A stretch of DNA of 64,000 nucleotides from Gillisella vitis. Lineage in GTDB: Bacteria; Pseudomonadota; Alphaproteobacteria; Rhizobiales; Rhizobiaceae. The notes beneath the pieces are model-generated. The model ran no database searches. It was not told where the DNA came from and was given only the letters and a program-made list of their open reading frames with translations. Numbering within the stretch: position 1 is the stretch's first letter; the number at the start of each line of letters is the position of its first letter. A program made the position numbers and the translations under genes. Positions 24,671 to 33,641 of this stretch are shown piece by piece. Location: positions 744,001-808,000 of the forward strand of contig NZ_CP056048.1 in NCBI RefSeq assembly GCF_021559775.1, written 5' to 3'.

Positions 24671-26598
24671 TGCTGGGCGTTTGCTATTATCCCGAACATT
24701 GGCCGGAGAGCCAATGGCATATCGACGCGCAGAACATGCGCAGGCTTGGCATTTCCTATGTGCGCATCGGCGAATTCGCCTGGTCGCGGCTGGAGGCAAG
24801 GCGGGGTCAGTTCACCTTCGAATGGCTGGACCGGGCCATCGATATTCTGCATGCGGCGGGCCTAAAGGTGGTGCTGGGCACCCCGACCGCCACACCGCCG
24901 AAATGGTTGATGGACGAGCATCCAGACATTGCGCCCTATGATGCGGACGGGAATGCGCGCGGCTTCGGCTCACGTCGCCATTATAGTTTTTCCAGCGAAA
25001 TCTGGTGGGCCGAAAGCGCTCGAATCGTTGAAGTCATCGCCAAGCGCTACGGCACCCATCCGGGCATTGTTGGCTGGCAGACCGATAACGAATACGGCTG
25101 CCATGACACCACCGTATCTTGGGGGCCTGAAGACCTGAAGGCCTTCCGCCGCTGGTTGCGGATGCGGTATCAGACCACCGACCAGCTCAATGAGGCCTGG
25201 GGATCGGTGTTCTGGTCGATGGAAGTCAACAGTTTCGATGAAGTCGAGCTACCCACCCGCACCGTGACCGAGCCGAACCCGGCGCAGCGGCTGGATTTCT
25301 GGCGCTTCTCCTCCGATCAGGTGGCCGCCTATGATAAAATGCAGGTGGACATCATCCGCAAGCATTCGCCGGGCCGCTGGATCACCCATAACTTCATGGG
25401 TTTCATCAATGATTTCGATCATTTCCAGGTGGGCGACAATCTCGATCTCGCCAGCTGGGACAGCTATCCGATTGGCTTCGTCGAGAAATTCCCGTTTACC
25501 GAAGACGAGCGCAATCGTTGGGCGGAAACCTCCCATCCCGATATCGCGCCGTTCCACCATGATCTCTATCGCGGTGTTGGCCGTGGCCGGTTCTGGGTGA
25601 TGGAACAGCAGCCCGGCCCGGTCAATTGGGCACCGTGGAACCCAGTTCCCAAGCCCGGCATGGTCAGGCTGTGGACCTGGGAAGCGCTGGCGCACGGGGC
25701 CGAGGTTGTCAGCTATTTTCGCTGGCGCCAGGCACCGTTTGCGCAGGAGCAGATGCATGCAGGCCTCAATCTGCCGGGGCTTGATGAATGGTCGGTGGGC
25801 GGGTTGGAAGCGCATGCCGTTGCTGGCGAACTGGCAGCGCTTGGCGATCTGCCAGAGAGTGTTCAGGCACCGGTGGCCCTGGTCTATGACTATGCCAGTT
25901 ATTGGGCGACGACGATCCAGCCGCAGGGCCGGGATTTCCGCTACGAGGAATTGGCGTTTCGCTGGTACGAGGCAGCCCGCCGCCTGGGGCTGGACGTGGA
26001 TTTTGTGCGCCCTGGCGCTGATCTGTCCGGTTATAAACTGGTGCTCGTTCCCTGCCTGATGCAGGTGAACGAGACGGCGCTTGCGGCGTTTAAAAGCGCT
26101 GACGCCGTCGTGCTGTACGGCCCGCGCACCGGCTCACGGGACGAAAAATTCCGTATTCCGGAAAACCTGCCGCCCGGTCCGCTGGCTCCCTTGACCGGCA
26201 CGCGCCAAACCCAGGTCGCCTCACTACGTCCCGGTCTTGGCGATAGCGTTTCAGGCTCAGTTTCGGGCCGGGCCATCCGCTGGCGGGAATATCTGGAAAC
26301 CACGGCAACCGTCATCGCCACATTCGAAAACGGCGATCCGGCCCTGACGAGCCGGAACGGCCACTATTATCTGGCCTGCTGGCCCGACGAGGCATTGCTG
26401 TCTTCAACACTGGCGGTGCTGGCGAAAAAGGTTGGTCTCGAAACCCTTGTTTTGCCGGAGCATATCCGCATCCGCCGCCGGGGCCACTTCACCTTCGCCT
26501 TCAATTATGGGGCTGAGGACTGGACCATTCCGGTATCGGGCGAGTTTGTCTTGGGCGGACCAGTGCTCAAGCCGCAGCAATTGGCGGTATGGCTCTGA
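24670..26598 (+). CDS. GH42 beta-galactosidase, cytoplasmic
   Basis: A 642-residue GH42 enzyme. It starts with the family hallmark LGVCYYPEHWPESQW and IGEFAWSRLE. The acid/base Glu is E141 in TDNEYG and the nucleophile is E312 in WVMEQQPG. A trimerisation-type Rossmann domain (about 390-590) and a short C-terminal beta domain follow. It hydrolyses terminal beta-galactosides; in a plant-associated bacterium galactan fragments or galactosyl oligosaccharides are more likely than lactose. No signal peptide. It is the last gene of the galactoside operon, coupled to the ATPase by a one-base overlap, so one importer feeds both an alpha- and a beta-galactosidase. Confidence 0.92.
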   Translation: MLGVCYYPEHWPESQWHIDAQNMRRLGISYVRIGEFAWSRLEARRGQFTFEWLDRAIDILHAAGLKVVLGTPTATPPKWLMDEHPDIAPYDADGNARGFGSRRHYSFSSEIWWAESARIVEVIAKRYGTHPGIVGWQTDNEYGCHDTTVSWGPEDLKAFRRWLRMRYQTTDQLNEAWGSVFWSMEVNSFDEVELPTRTVTEPNPAQRLDFWRFSSDQVAAYDKMQVDIIRKHSPGRWITHNFMGFINDFDHFQVGDNLDLASWDSYPIGFVEKFPFTEDERNRWAETSHPDIAPFHHDLYRGVGRGRFWVMEQQPGPVNWAPWNPVPKPGMVRLWTWEALAHGAEVVSYFRWRQAPFAQEQMHAGLNLPGLDEWSVGGLEAHAVAGELAALGDLPESVQAPVALVYDYASYWATTIQPQGRDFRYEELAFRWYEAARRLGLDVDFVRPGADLSGYKLVLVPCLMQVNETALAAFKSADAVVLYGPRTGSRDEKFRIPENLPPGPLAPLTGTRQTQVASLRPGLGDSVSGSVSGRAIRWREYLETTATVIATFENGDPALTSRNGHYYLACWPDEALLSSTLAVLAKKVGLETLVLPEHIRIRRRGHFTFAFNYGAEDWTIPVSGEFVLGGPVLKPQQLAVWL

Positions 26599-26632
26599 TT
26601 TTCAGGGCTTGATTGCTGATATTGTCGAGAAA

Positions 26633-26659
26633 ATGCGTCTCCTTTTCGAGGAGGCGCAT
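26633..26659. terminator. Hairpin between converging beta-galactosidase and mgdD genes
   Basis: ATGCGTCTCCT at 26633-26643 pairs with AGGAGGCGCAT at 26649-26659, with one T:G pair, around a TTTCG loop. It stands 34 bases after the beta-galactosidase stop. On the minus strand it is followed by TTTTC, so it may serve both converging transcripts. Confidence 0.5.
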
Positions 26660-26757
26660 AGTGTCATGCTTGGGCTTGTTTGGCGCGTTGACATCTCGGA
26701 AGAAGGCCGGCAGGACGGAGCAGGCAGTCCTATCAGTTTCAGCAGTTTTCACGCTTA

Positions 26758-27285
26758 CTATCGAAACTCCCGCGCCATCCCCGCAAGCTCGTCCCAGAGA
26801 CTTTCGGCAAAGCCGCGCAACACCAAAAGCTCGAACTGATCCTCTGCTGTTCGGCAGAGATTAACGGCGATGTGGCCGATCAGGGTTGTTGTCGCCGCAC
26901 CCACGGCAAATTGCTCGGGGTGCAAATCAAGCGCCGTGCCTTTTGCCAGAACGTTGCGAACCGGAGCGCCACTGATGCGGATCAGCGCGCGGCCATGGCT
27001 TTGATCGACAAGAAAGGTGGCTGGGCCAAAGGCCGCTACCGCTTGATCGGCGCTGGCCGGTCCGACGGCAAACCATTGGCCGGGTCCCGCCTTGCGCAGA
27101 TCAAAGCCTTGCGGTGGCATTGGTGCAACATCGCCAGGCTTGCCCAGCACATGCAGAATGGTTGCGTCGAACACGGTTTCCAGCGTTAGCACACCAAACC
27201 GCTCCACCGCCTTGGTGGCGAGTGCTGGACGGCGAACAAGGTGGAAATCGGCCAGGACAGAGTCAGGCAGAGCGTTCTCAGGCAT
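26758..27285 (-). CDS. mgdD: N-methylglutamate dehydrogenase subunit D (sarcosine-oxidase gamma-like)
   Basis: A 175-residue protein of the SoxG/sarcosine oxidase gamma family, with GPGQWFAVGP, VDQSHGRALIRISGAPVRNVLAKG and a C-terminal FAESLWDELAGMAREF. It is the small subunit of a heterotetrameric flavoenzyme. The family itself is shared by sarcosine oxidase and N-methylglutamate dehydrogenase. I choose the latter because mgsABC and gmaS lie across the divergent promoter. The ATG at 27285 overlaps the end of the large-subunit gene by eight bases. It is the last gene of the minus-strand operon. Confidence 0.8.
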   Translation of the reverse strand: MPENALPDSVLADFHLVRRPALATKAVERFGVLTLETVFDATILHVLGKPGDVAPMPPQGFDLRKAGPGQWFAVGPASADQAVAAFGPATFLVDQSHGRALIRISGAPVRNVLAKGTALDLHPEQFAVGAATTTLIGHIAVNLCRTAEDQFELLVLRGFAESLWDELAGMAREFR

Positions 27286-30241
27286 GGAGCTTCTCATTGT
27301 TTGGATCAACAAAAACCGGGTTCACCAACTGGGCGGGTGTAAACTCGTTGCGCAGCCCATTCCACACCAACACCTCCTCGCCATGGCGAGAAGCACCACT
27401 CTTCACCAGCGCAAGGCCGATGGTGGAGCCGATATGCGGTGAGAAGCAGGATGATGTGACGTAGCCTTGGTCATTTTCCAGTGTTGGGTCAGCATCCTTG
27501 TTCAAGATATGTGCGCCGGTTTTGAAGCTTGTCTTGGCATCCAAAGGCACAACGCCGACCAGTTGTGGGCGATCCGAGGCCGTCAAGCCTTCTCGGTTCA
27601 GCATATGTTTGCCGATAAAATCAGGCTTGGTGGCGCTGACCATTTTGCCGAAGCCGAGATCGGCAGGCACCACCGTGCCATTGATCTCATTGTGGGTTAC
27701 ATGGCCTTTTTCGATGCGCAGCACTGACAATGCTTCAATGCCATAGGGCTGAATACCATGTTCCTTGCCCGCCAGCATCACCGCATCGGCGACGCTTTCG
27801 CCATAATCGGCAGGAACGGCCAATTCAAACGCCAGTTCGCCTGAGAAGGAAATACGAAACAGCCGCCCCTTCAACCGACCACCCAAGAGGGACACATCCT
27901 TGGCGGCAAGATAGGGAAAGGCCTCGTTGGAAATGTCTTCATCAATGAGCTTTTGCAAAATGGTGCGGGATTTTGGCCCCGCCACCGCCATTTGCGCCCA
28001 TTGATCGGTCACAGACGCCAGCCGCACATCCAGCTCTGGCCAATGCACTTGGGCGCAGAATTCCAGATGGTTCATGACGCCCGCCGCATAGGCCGTGGTG
28101 GTGGTCATGAAGTAGCGGTTTTCGTCCATGCGGCTGGTGGTGCCGTCGTCATAGATAAAGCCATCTTCGCGCAGCATCAGCCCATAGCGGGCCTTGCCGA
28201 CGGGTAGTTTCAAGAAGGCGTTGCAATAGACGCGGTTCAAGAACTCCGCCGCATCTGGCCCGCAAATCTCAATTTTGCCGAGCATGGAAACATCGCAAAT
28301 CCCGGCATTGGTTCGGACGTTTTTGACCTCGCGGTCCACGCTCTCGCGCCAGCCATTTTCCCCGGATTGTGGAAACAATGCCGAGCGATACCACAGGCCG
28401 GTTTCCACAAAGGTCGCACCGTTCTTGGCCGCCCAATCATGCAGGGGTGATTTGCGCACCGGCTGAAAATGTTTGCCATGCGACGTGCCAGCCAGCGCGC
28501 CAAAGGACACAGGCGTGTAGAAGGGCCGAAACGTCGTGGTGCCAACATCGGCAGGCGATACACGCCGGGCTTCCGCCAACAGCCCGATGGCATTGACGTT
28601 GGAGAGCTTGCCCTGATCGGTTGCCATGCCATTGGTGGTGTAGCGCTTGGCAAGCTCCACATGACCATAGCCTTCCTGAACGGCAAGACCGAGATCCTTG
28701 GTATGGACGTCATTTTGGAAATCCACGAAGGCTTTGCTCTTAATGCCGGGAATGGACCAGACTGGCTTGGCTGGTGTGGGGATAATGTCACCCTCAACAC
28801 TCTGCATATCCAGCGTTTGAATCGTGAAACCCAGAGCCGTCAATGCTTGTTTTGCCTGCTCAAAACCAGACGCCATTGAGGCCACAATCCCAAAGACACC
28901 AGACGCGGAACCAGCCAAAACCAGATTGTTCAAGCTCTCCGGAGCCAAAAAGGCCGAATGCTCATCTGACCAACGCGGCTTACCACCCCTGTGACATGCA
29001 AGGTGTATGATCGGCGAGAAGCCGCCCGACATGGCAAGACTATCCACCTCAAGCCGTTCCAACTGCCCTTCGCGCCACAGATCAAGCCCCTCAACGGCTT
29101 TGCCTCCATGGACATTACTGACCAAACCACCACGCACCAATCGCGCCTTGCCCTGATAAGCAATCGTTGCATCACGTCGGCTATCGATCATGGCTGAAAC
29201 ATGAACGCCTGCGGCTTCAAGGTCCGCCGCCAGTGCATAGCCGCTGTCATTAGTGGTGAAGATCGCCGTCTTCTTGCCCGGCGCGACGCCATAGTGGTTG
29301 AGATAACGGCGCATGGCTCCGGCCATCATCACACCCGGAATATCATTGCCGCCAAACACCAGCGGGCGCTCCTCGGCACCCGTGGCCAAAATGGCTTTCT
29401 TCGCCGCAATGCGCCAAAGCCGTTCCACCGGGCGGTTGGCAGCAGGGACAGCGATGTGTTTTTGCACCCGCTCCACCGCCCCGAACACATTGCCATCGTA
29501 CCAGCCAAACACCGTTGTGCGGGTAAGGATTTGCACATTGGGCAGACTTTGCAGCTCTGCCCGTATGGTGGCGACAAAATCAGAGGCAGCAACACCATTG
29601 ATCAATGACGTTTCTGCCAAAAGCCCGCCGCCAATCTCCGCCTGCTCATCCAGCAGAATAACCCGCGCACCTGCACGGCCAGCAGCGAGAGCTGCCATCA
29701 AGCCCGCAGCACCCGCACCAATCACCAATAGGTCACAATGCGCCCAGCATTTCTCATAGGCATCTGGATCGGCTTCATAGCTTGCCTTGCCGAGGCCAGC
29801 GGCCTTGCGGATTACAGGTTCATAGAGCTTTTCCCAGAACTTTGCTGGCCACATGAAGGTTTTATAGTAGAAACCCGCAGACAAAAACGGCGATAGCAGG
29901 CTGTTGACTGCGCCAATATCATGCTCAAGGCTTGGCCAGCGGTTTTGGCTGTTGGCTTCCAGCCCGGCGTAAAGCTCCTGCATCGTGGCGCGGGTGTTTG
30001 GCTCTGTGCGACCACCTCGGCCAATGGTCATCAGCGCATTCGGCTCGGCGGCACCCGCCGTCAAAATACCGCGTGGGCGGTGATATTTGAAGCTGCGGCC
30101 CACCAATTGCTGGCCATTGGCCAGAAGCGCAGACGCCAGCGTATCGCCCGCAAAGCCGCTCATGGCCTTGCCATCAAAGATGAAGGCAAGAGCGGTTGTG
30201 CGATCCACCAGACCGCCGCTTTTCAGACGATAGGATGTCAT
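27278..30241 (-). CDS. mgdC: N-methylglutamate dehydrogenase large subunit C (sarcosine-oxidase alpha-like)
   Basis: A 987-residue protein with the layout of sarcosine oxidase alpha. An N-terminal 2Fe-2S-ferredoxin-like/SoxA domain contains SGFAGDTLASALLANG and the RSFKYHRPRG motif. A dinucleotide-binding domain follows with LLVIGAGAAGLMAALAAGRAG and later ATGAEERPLVFGGND. A C-terminal GcvT-like aminomethyltransferase domain (about 600-985) binds tetrahydrofolate. The complex oxidises N-methylglutamate, returning glutamate and passing the methyl carbon to tetrahydrofolate. The start at 30241 overlaps the subunit-B stop as ATGA. The distinction from true sarcosine oxidase rests on the neighbouring mgs and gmaS genes. 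Confidence 0.85.
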   Translation of the reverse strand: MTSYRLKSGGLVDRTTALAFIFDGKAMSGFAGDTLASALLANGQQLVGRSFKYHRPRGILTAGAAEPNALMTIGRGGRTEPNTRATMQELYAGLEANSQNRWPSLEHDIGAVNSLLSPFLSAGFYYKTFMWPAKFWEKLYEPVIRKAAGLGKASYEADPDAYEKCWAHCDLLVIGAGAAGLMAALAAGRAGARVILLDEQAEIGGGLLAETSLINGVAASDFVATIRAELQSLPNVQILTRTTVFGWYDGNVFGAVERVQKHIAVPAANRPVERLWRIAAKKAILATGAEERPLVFGGNDIPGVMMAGAMRRYLNHYGVAPGKKTAIFTTNDSGYALAADLEAAGVHVSAMIDSRRDATIAYQGKARLVRGGLVSNVHGGKAVEGLDLWREGQLERLEVDSLAMSGGFSPIIHLACHRGGKPRWSDEHSAFLAPESLNNLVLAGSASGVFGIVASMASGFEQAKQALTALGFTIQTLDMQSVEGDIIPTPAKPVWSIPGIKSKAFVDFQNDVHTKDLGLAVQEGYGHVELAKRYTTNGMATDQGKLSNVNAIGLLAEARRVSPADVGTTTFRPFYTPVSFGALAGTSHGKHFQPVRKSPLHDWAAKNGATFVETGLWYRSALFPQSGENGWRESVDREVKNVRTNAGICDVSMLGKIEICGPDAAEFLNRVYCNAFLKLPVGKARYGLMLREDGFIYDDGTTSRMDENRYFMTTTTAYAAGVMNHLEFCAQVHWPELDVRLASVTDQWAQMAVAGPKSRTILQKLIDEDISNEAFPYLAAKDVSLLGGRLKGRLFRISFSGELAFELAVPADYGESVADAVMLAGKEHGIQPYGIEALSVLRIEKGHVTHNEINGTVVPADLGFGKMVSATKPDFIGKHMLNREGLTASDRPQLVGVVPLDAKTSFKTGAHILNKDADPTLENDQGYVTSSCFSPHIGSTIGLALVKSGASRHGEEVLVWNGLRNEFTPAQLVNPVFVDPNNEKLHA

Positions 30242-30510
30242 GCGTTCACCCCTTTGCGTGTTGATGCATCGAAGCTTGCGGAAATCTCGTGGCTTGCCGT
30301 GTCGCGGCAAACCACAATCCAGCGACGGCAACCCGAAGTGTGGTGCCAATATTCTTCATAGGCTCCACGGGGATTGTCGCGCAGGTAGACGTAATCATGC
30401 CAGACATCCGGCCCGGCATCGGCGGCGGGGCGGGCTAATGCTGCACCCTTGATGGTGTATTCTTCTTTGGGTCTTGGCCCGCAGTGGGGGCAGGGAATGA
30501 GGCTCGCCAT
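30238..30510 (-). CDS. mgdB: N-methylglutamate dehydrogenase subunit B (sarcosine-oxidase delta-like)
   Basis: A 90-residue SoxD/delta-subunit protein. The N-terminal CPHCGPRPKEE gives the first CxxC of the zinc site; a later HTSGCRRW and VVCRDTASHE supply further Cys/His ligands. It holds the large and flavin subunits together. The gene lies 11 bases after mgdA and overlaps mgdC by four bases. Confidence 0.85.
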   Translation of the reverse strand: MASLIPCPHCGPRPKEEYTIKGAALARPAADAGPDVWHDYVYLRDNPRGAYEEYWHHTSGCRRWIVVCRDTASHEISASFDASTRKGVNA

Positions 30511-30521
30511 AATCAGAATCC

Positions 30522-31772
30522 TTAGTGAAGGTTCGGCTGGGCACCCTGGCCCTTTTCATCGAGAATATAGCCCCGCGCAAACCGATCGAGCCGAAACGCG
30601 CGGGCGGTTTCATGGCTCTCGCCCTTGGCAATCAGATGGGCAAAGCAATAACCCGAGGCAGGGGTGGCCTTGAAACCACCATAGCACCAGCCGGAATTGA
30701 GGTAGAGATTGTCCAGATGCACCTTGTCGATGATCGGCGAGCCATCCATGCTCATGTCCATCACGCCGCCCCACGAGCGCAGCACCCGGATGCGCGACAA
30801 AGACGGAATCATTGCTTTGCCCGCTTCTGCCACATGCTCAACGGTGGCGAGATTGCCGCGCTGGGCGTAGGAGTTGTAGCCATCAATATCGCCGCCAAAC
30901 ACCAGACCGCCCTTATCCGATTGCGAGACGTAAAAATGGCCCGCGCCAAAAGTGACGACGCAATCGATAAAGGGTTTAAGCCCTTCCGAGACAAATGCTT
31001 GCAGCACATGACTTTCCATCGGCAGCTTCAATCCTGCCATCTCAGCCACGCGGGATGAATTGCCTGCTGCCGCCAGCGCCAGCTTGCCGCAACCGATAAA
31101 ACCACGGGTGGTTTCCACCCCCACCGCCTTACCATTTTCACGGCGAATGCCCGTGACTTCGCAGTTTTGAAGAATGTCTACCCCGTGAGTATCCGCACCC
31201 CGAGCATAGCCCCAAGCCACCGCGTCATGCCGCACCGTACCGCCGCGCCGCTGCATCAAACCGCCTTGAATCGGGAAGCGGGCGTTGTCGTAATCTAGAA
31301 ACGGTAGCATGACTTTGATGGCGTCGCGGTCTAGCAATTCTGCATCCACACTATGCAGGCGCATGGCATTGCCGCGCCGTGTATAGGCATCGCGCTGGGC
31401 ATCGGAATGGTAGAGATTGACCACGCCGCGCTGCGACACCATGGCATTGAAATTGAAATCCTGCTCCAGCCCTTCCCACAGTTTCATGGAAAATTCGTAG
31501 AAGGGATTGTTACCCGGCAGCAGATAATTGGAGCGGATGATGGTGGTGTTACGCCCAACATTGCCAGAGCCGATATAGCCCTTTTCCACCACGGCGATGT
31601 TTTTAATGCCGAAGGTTTTGGAGAGGTAATAGGCCGTGGCCAGACCATGGCCACCACCGCCGACAATCACCACATCATAATGCGGCTTTGGCTCTGGCTG
31701 TCGCCAATGGGCGGCCCAGTTTTTATTGCCGCGAAGACCGTTCAGAAAAATCGACAAAGCCGAATAGCGCAT
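30522..31772 (-). CDS. mgdA: N-methylglutamate dehydrogenase flavin subunit A (sarcosine-oxidase beta-like)
   Basis: A 416-residue SoxB-type FAD/FMN oxidoreductase. It has the N-terminal dinucleotide motif VVIVGGGGHGLATAYYLSK, EKGYIGSGNVGRNTTIIRS and, near the C-terminus, RSWGGVMDMSMDGSP and GWCYGGFKATPASG. It forms the demethylating active site of the MgdABCD complex. It is the first gene of the minus-strand operon; only a weak ribosome-binding site precedes its ATG. It diverges from the GATase-AraC regulator gene with a 128-base shared promoter region. Confidence 0.85.
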   Translation of the reverse strand: MRYSALSIFLNGLRGNKNWAAHWRQPEPKPHYDVVIVGGGGHGLATAYYLSKTFGIKNIAVVEKGYIGSGNVGRNTTIIRSNYLLPGNNPFYEFSMKLWEGLEQDFNFNAMVSQRGVVNLYHSDAQRDAYTRRGNAMRLHSVDAELLDRDAIKVMLPFLDYDNARFPIQGGLMQRRGGTVRHDAVAWGYARGADTHGVDILQNCEVTGIRRENGKAVGVETTRGFIGCGKLALAAAGNSSRVAEMAGLKLPMESHVLQAFVSEGLKPFIDCVVTFGAGHFYVSQSDKGGLVFGGDIDGYNSYAQRGNLATVEHVAEAGKAMIPSLSRIRVLRSWGGVMDMSMDGSPIIDKVHLDNLYLNSGWCYGGFKATPASGYCFAHLIAKGESHETARAFRLDRFARGYILDEKGQGAQPNLH

Positions 31773-31868
31773 GATGCCCGCTCGTTTCAGGATTTGGTGG
31801 ACGGGGGATGGTTGGTGACCACCGCATATTGCTTCGAAGCCTAGACCGTCACACGCAAATCACATTGC

Positions 31869-31902
31869 ACAAAAAAGACATTTAAAGATACAAAAAGGAC
31901 AT
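31869..31902. promoter_or_regulatory. Two direct repeats 21 bases apart in the mgd/regulator divergent promoter
   Basis: ACAAAAAAGACAT begins at 31869 and ACAAAAAGGACAT begins at 31890, a spacing of two helical turns. AraC-family proteins often bind such tandem sites. The second copy touches the regulator's start codon and includes its GGA, so part of the match may simply be the ribosome-binding site. Confidence 0.3.
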
Positions 31903-32854
31903 GAGCGAAAACTCCACCACCCAGACCTATGGCTTTATCCTGACGCCGAATTTTGCGCTGATGTCCTTCTCATCAGCAACGGAACCACTGCGTGCCGCCA
32001 ATCTGCTGGCGCAAACGCCGCTTTATGAAATCAGGCCGCTCTCCGTGCGGGGCGAGGCTGTGCGCTGTTCGGCGGGCTTTGATATTCCCTGCGGCGATCT
32101 GGCCTTCGAAGGCGCGAACTGCCACACATTATTTGTGGTGGCGGGTGGAAATCCGATAGACTGGGTTCACACCAGCGACCTTCACGCGATTTTGCGTAAA
32201 CTCTCCCGACAAGGGGTGCGCATTGGTGGCATTTCCAGCGGGGCCTATGTTTTGGCGCAAGCGGGTCTGTTGCAGGACCGAGATTTTACCATTCACTGGG
32301 AACACGCGCCCGCGCTTCGGGAAGCCTTTCCCGATCTCACGCCACGGCAGGCCCGCTATGTGCTGGATGGCGATCGGCTGACCTGCGGCGGCGGCGTGGC
32401 CCCTCTGGACATGATGCATGCCCTGATTGGTGAGCGGATGGGGCCGGAATTTGCTCGTCGGGTCAGTGATTGGTATCTGCACACGGCGGTGACTGAGGCA
32501 AGCGCTCCCCAACGCGGCTCATCGGTGGAGCGTTTTGGCACCCATCACCCGGCACTGGTGACGGCCTTGGAAAAAATGGAAGCAACGTTGGAAAACCCGC
32601 TGGATCGGCAGGCAATCGCACGGTTGGTCGGCATCACACCCCGGCATTTGGATCGGCTGTTTGCCAGCCACATGGGGGCGAGCTTTCACGACACCTATCG
32701 CCACATGCGTCTTTCCCATGCGCGCAAACTTTTGGAACAAAGTCCGCTGTCGCTATCGGAAATCGCCTTTGCCACAGGATTTTCCAGCGCCTCGCATTTT
32801 TCACGCGCCTTCAAACAGCAGTTTGGCATTCAGCCAAAATCGGTTAGATCGTAA
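31901..32854 (+). CDS. GlxA-type regulator: DJ-1/PfpI (GATase1-like) domain plus AraC helix-turn-helix
   Basis: A 317-residue transcription factor. The N-terminal half (about 8-190) is a DJ-1/PfpI-like domain with FVVAGGNPIDW and GISSGAYVLAQAGLL. The nucleophile-elbow Cys of active GATase domains is Ser here, so it is probably a sensor rather than an enzyme. The C-terminal half (about 215-315) is an AraC DNA-binding domain ending ALSEIAFATGFSSASHFSRAF-like (seen as SLSEIAFATGFSSASHF) and FGIQPKSVRS. It diverges from mgdABCD and precedes mgsABC-gmaS, so it probably controls methylamine use. The same architecture regulates carnitine and betaine breakdown in other bacteria. Confidence 0.85.
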   Translation: MSENSTTQTYGFILTPNFALMSFSSATEPLRAANLLAQTPLYEIRPLSVRGEAVRCSAGFDIPCGDLAFEGANCHTLFVVAGGNPIDWVHTSDLHAILRKLSRQGVRIGGISSGAYVLAQAGLLQDRDFTIHWEHAPALREAFPDLTPRQARYVLDGDRLTCGGGVAPLDMMHALIGERMGPEFARRVSDWYLHTAVTEASAPQRGSSVERFGTHHPALVTALEKMEATLENPLDRQAIARLVGITPRHLDRLFASHMGASFHDTYRHMRLSHARKLLEQSPLSLSEIAFATGFSSASHFSRAFKQQFGIQPKSVRS

Positions 32855-32892
32855 GATCATAAACAAGTGTAGTGGCGGAATCAGGGGCAGGC

Positions 32893-33552
32893 ATGGCCAA
32901 GAGTGAGACAAAGGCAGCAAAGGCGGCCAAGGCAATATTGGCGCAAGACCCCCATGCTGTGCGCGAACCACGGGCCAATAATCTGGAAATGGCCATTGGC
33001 CATGAGGTGCGCACCTTCCGCAAAAAACTGGGCATCACGGTTGCCGATCTGGCAACGGCCACGGGCATGTCGGTGGGCATGTTATCCAAGATTGAAAACG
33101 GCAATATTTCTGCCTCGCTCGGAACGCTGCAATCCCTCTCCAAGGCGCTCGGCGTGCCGATGACTGCCTTTTTCAAAGGCTATGAAGAGCCGCGCAGCGC
33201 CAGCTTTGTCAAGGCAGGAGAAGGCGTGCATCTGGAGCGGCGCGGCACCCGTGCGGGCCATCATTACAGCTTGCTTGGACACATCGAAAACAACACCTCC
33301 GGCGTGGTGGTCGAGCCTTATCTGATTACGCTCAACACCGAATCCGATGTGTTTCCCACCTTTCAGCATGAGGGCATGGAGTTTCTCTACATGCTGGAGG
33401 GCGAGGTGGTCTATCGCCATGGGGAAAGCCTCTACCGGATGCAGCCCGGAGACAGCCTGTTTTTTGATGCAGATGCCCCGCATGGACCCGAAGAACTGGT
33501 CACTTTGCCTGCTCGTTATCTCTCAATCATTTCCTACCCGCATCAAAGGTAA
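32893..33552 (+). CDS. XRE-family helix-turn-helix regulator with C-terminal cupin
   Basis: A 219-residue regulator. A basic, Ala/Lys-rich N-terminus (about 1-35) precedes an XRE helix-turn-helix (about 40-98) with ITVADLATATGMSVGMLSKIENG and SLGTLQSLSKALGVP. A cupin-2 domain (about 130-215) carries FQHEGMEFLYMLEGEV and MQPGDSLFFDADAPHGPE, with likely metal-binding His and Glu. Such proteins sense a small metabolite, often an amine or amino-acid derivative. The ATG at 32893 follows an AGGGGC stretch and is preferred to an upstream GTG. It lies 38 bases after the GlxA-type gene and 90 before mgsA, so it belongs to the methylamine locus. Confidence 0.82.
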   Translation: MAKSETKAAKAAKAILAQDPHAVREPRANNLEMAIGHEVRTFRKKLGITVADLATATGMSVGMLSKIENGNISASLGTLQSLSKALGVPMTAFFKGYEEPRSASFVKAGEGVHLERRGTRAGHHYSLLGHIENNTSGVVVEPYLITLNTESDVFPTFQHEGMEFLYMLEGEVVYRHGESLYRMQPGDSLFFDADAPHGPEELVTLPARYLSIISYPHQR

Positions 33553-33641
33553 TTGCCTTACAGGAAAATTTTATTCTTTAGGATTGATTTTATCAAACGC
33601 GCCTGTTAGCCATTGTCCAACGACAAATGGAGAGGCTGACC

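Noticed and set aside
26758..31772. Annotation as sarcosine oxidase soxBDAG
   Set aside because: The families are shared, but the adjacent mgsABC and gmaS set makes N-methylglutamate dehydrogenase the better name. Activity on sarcosine is not excluded.
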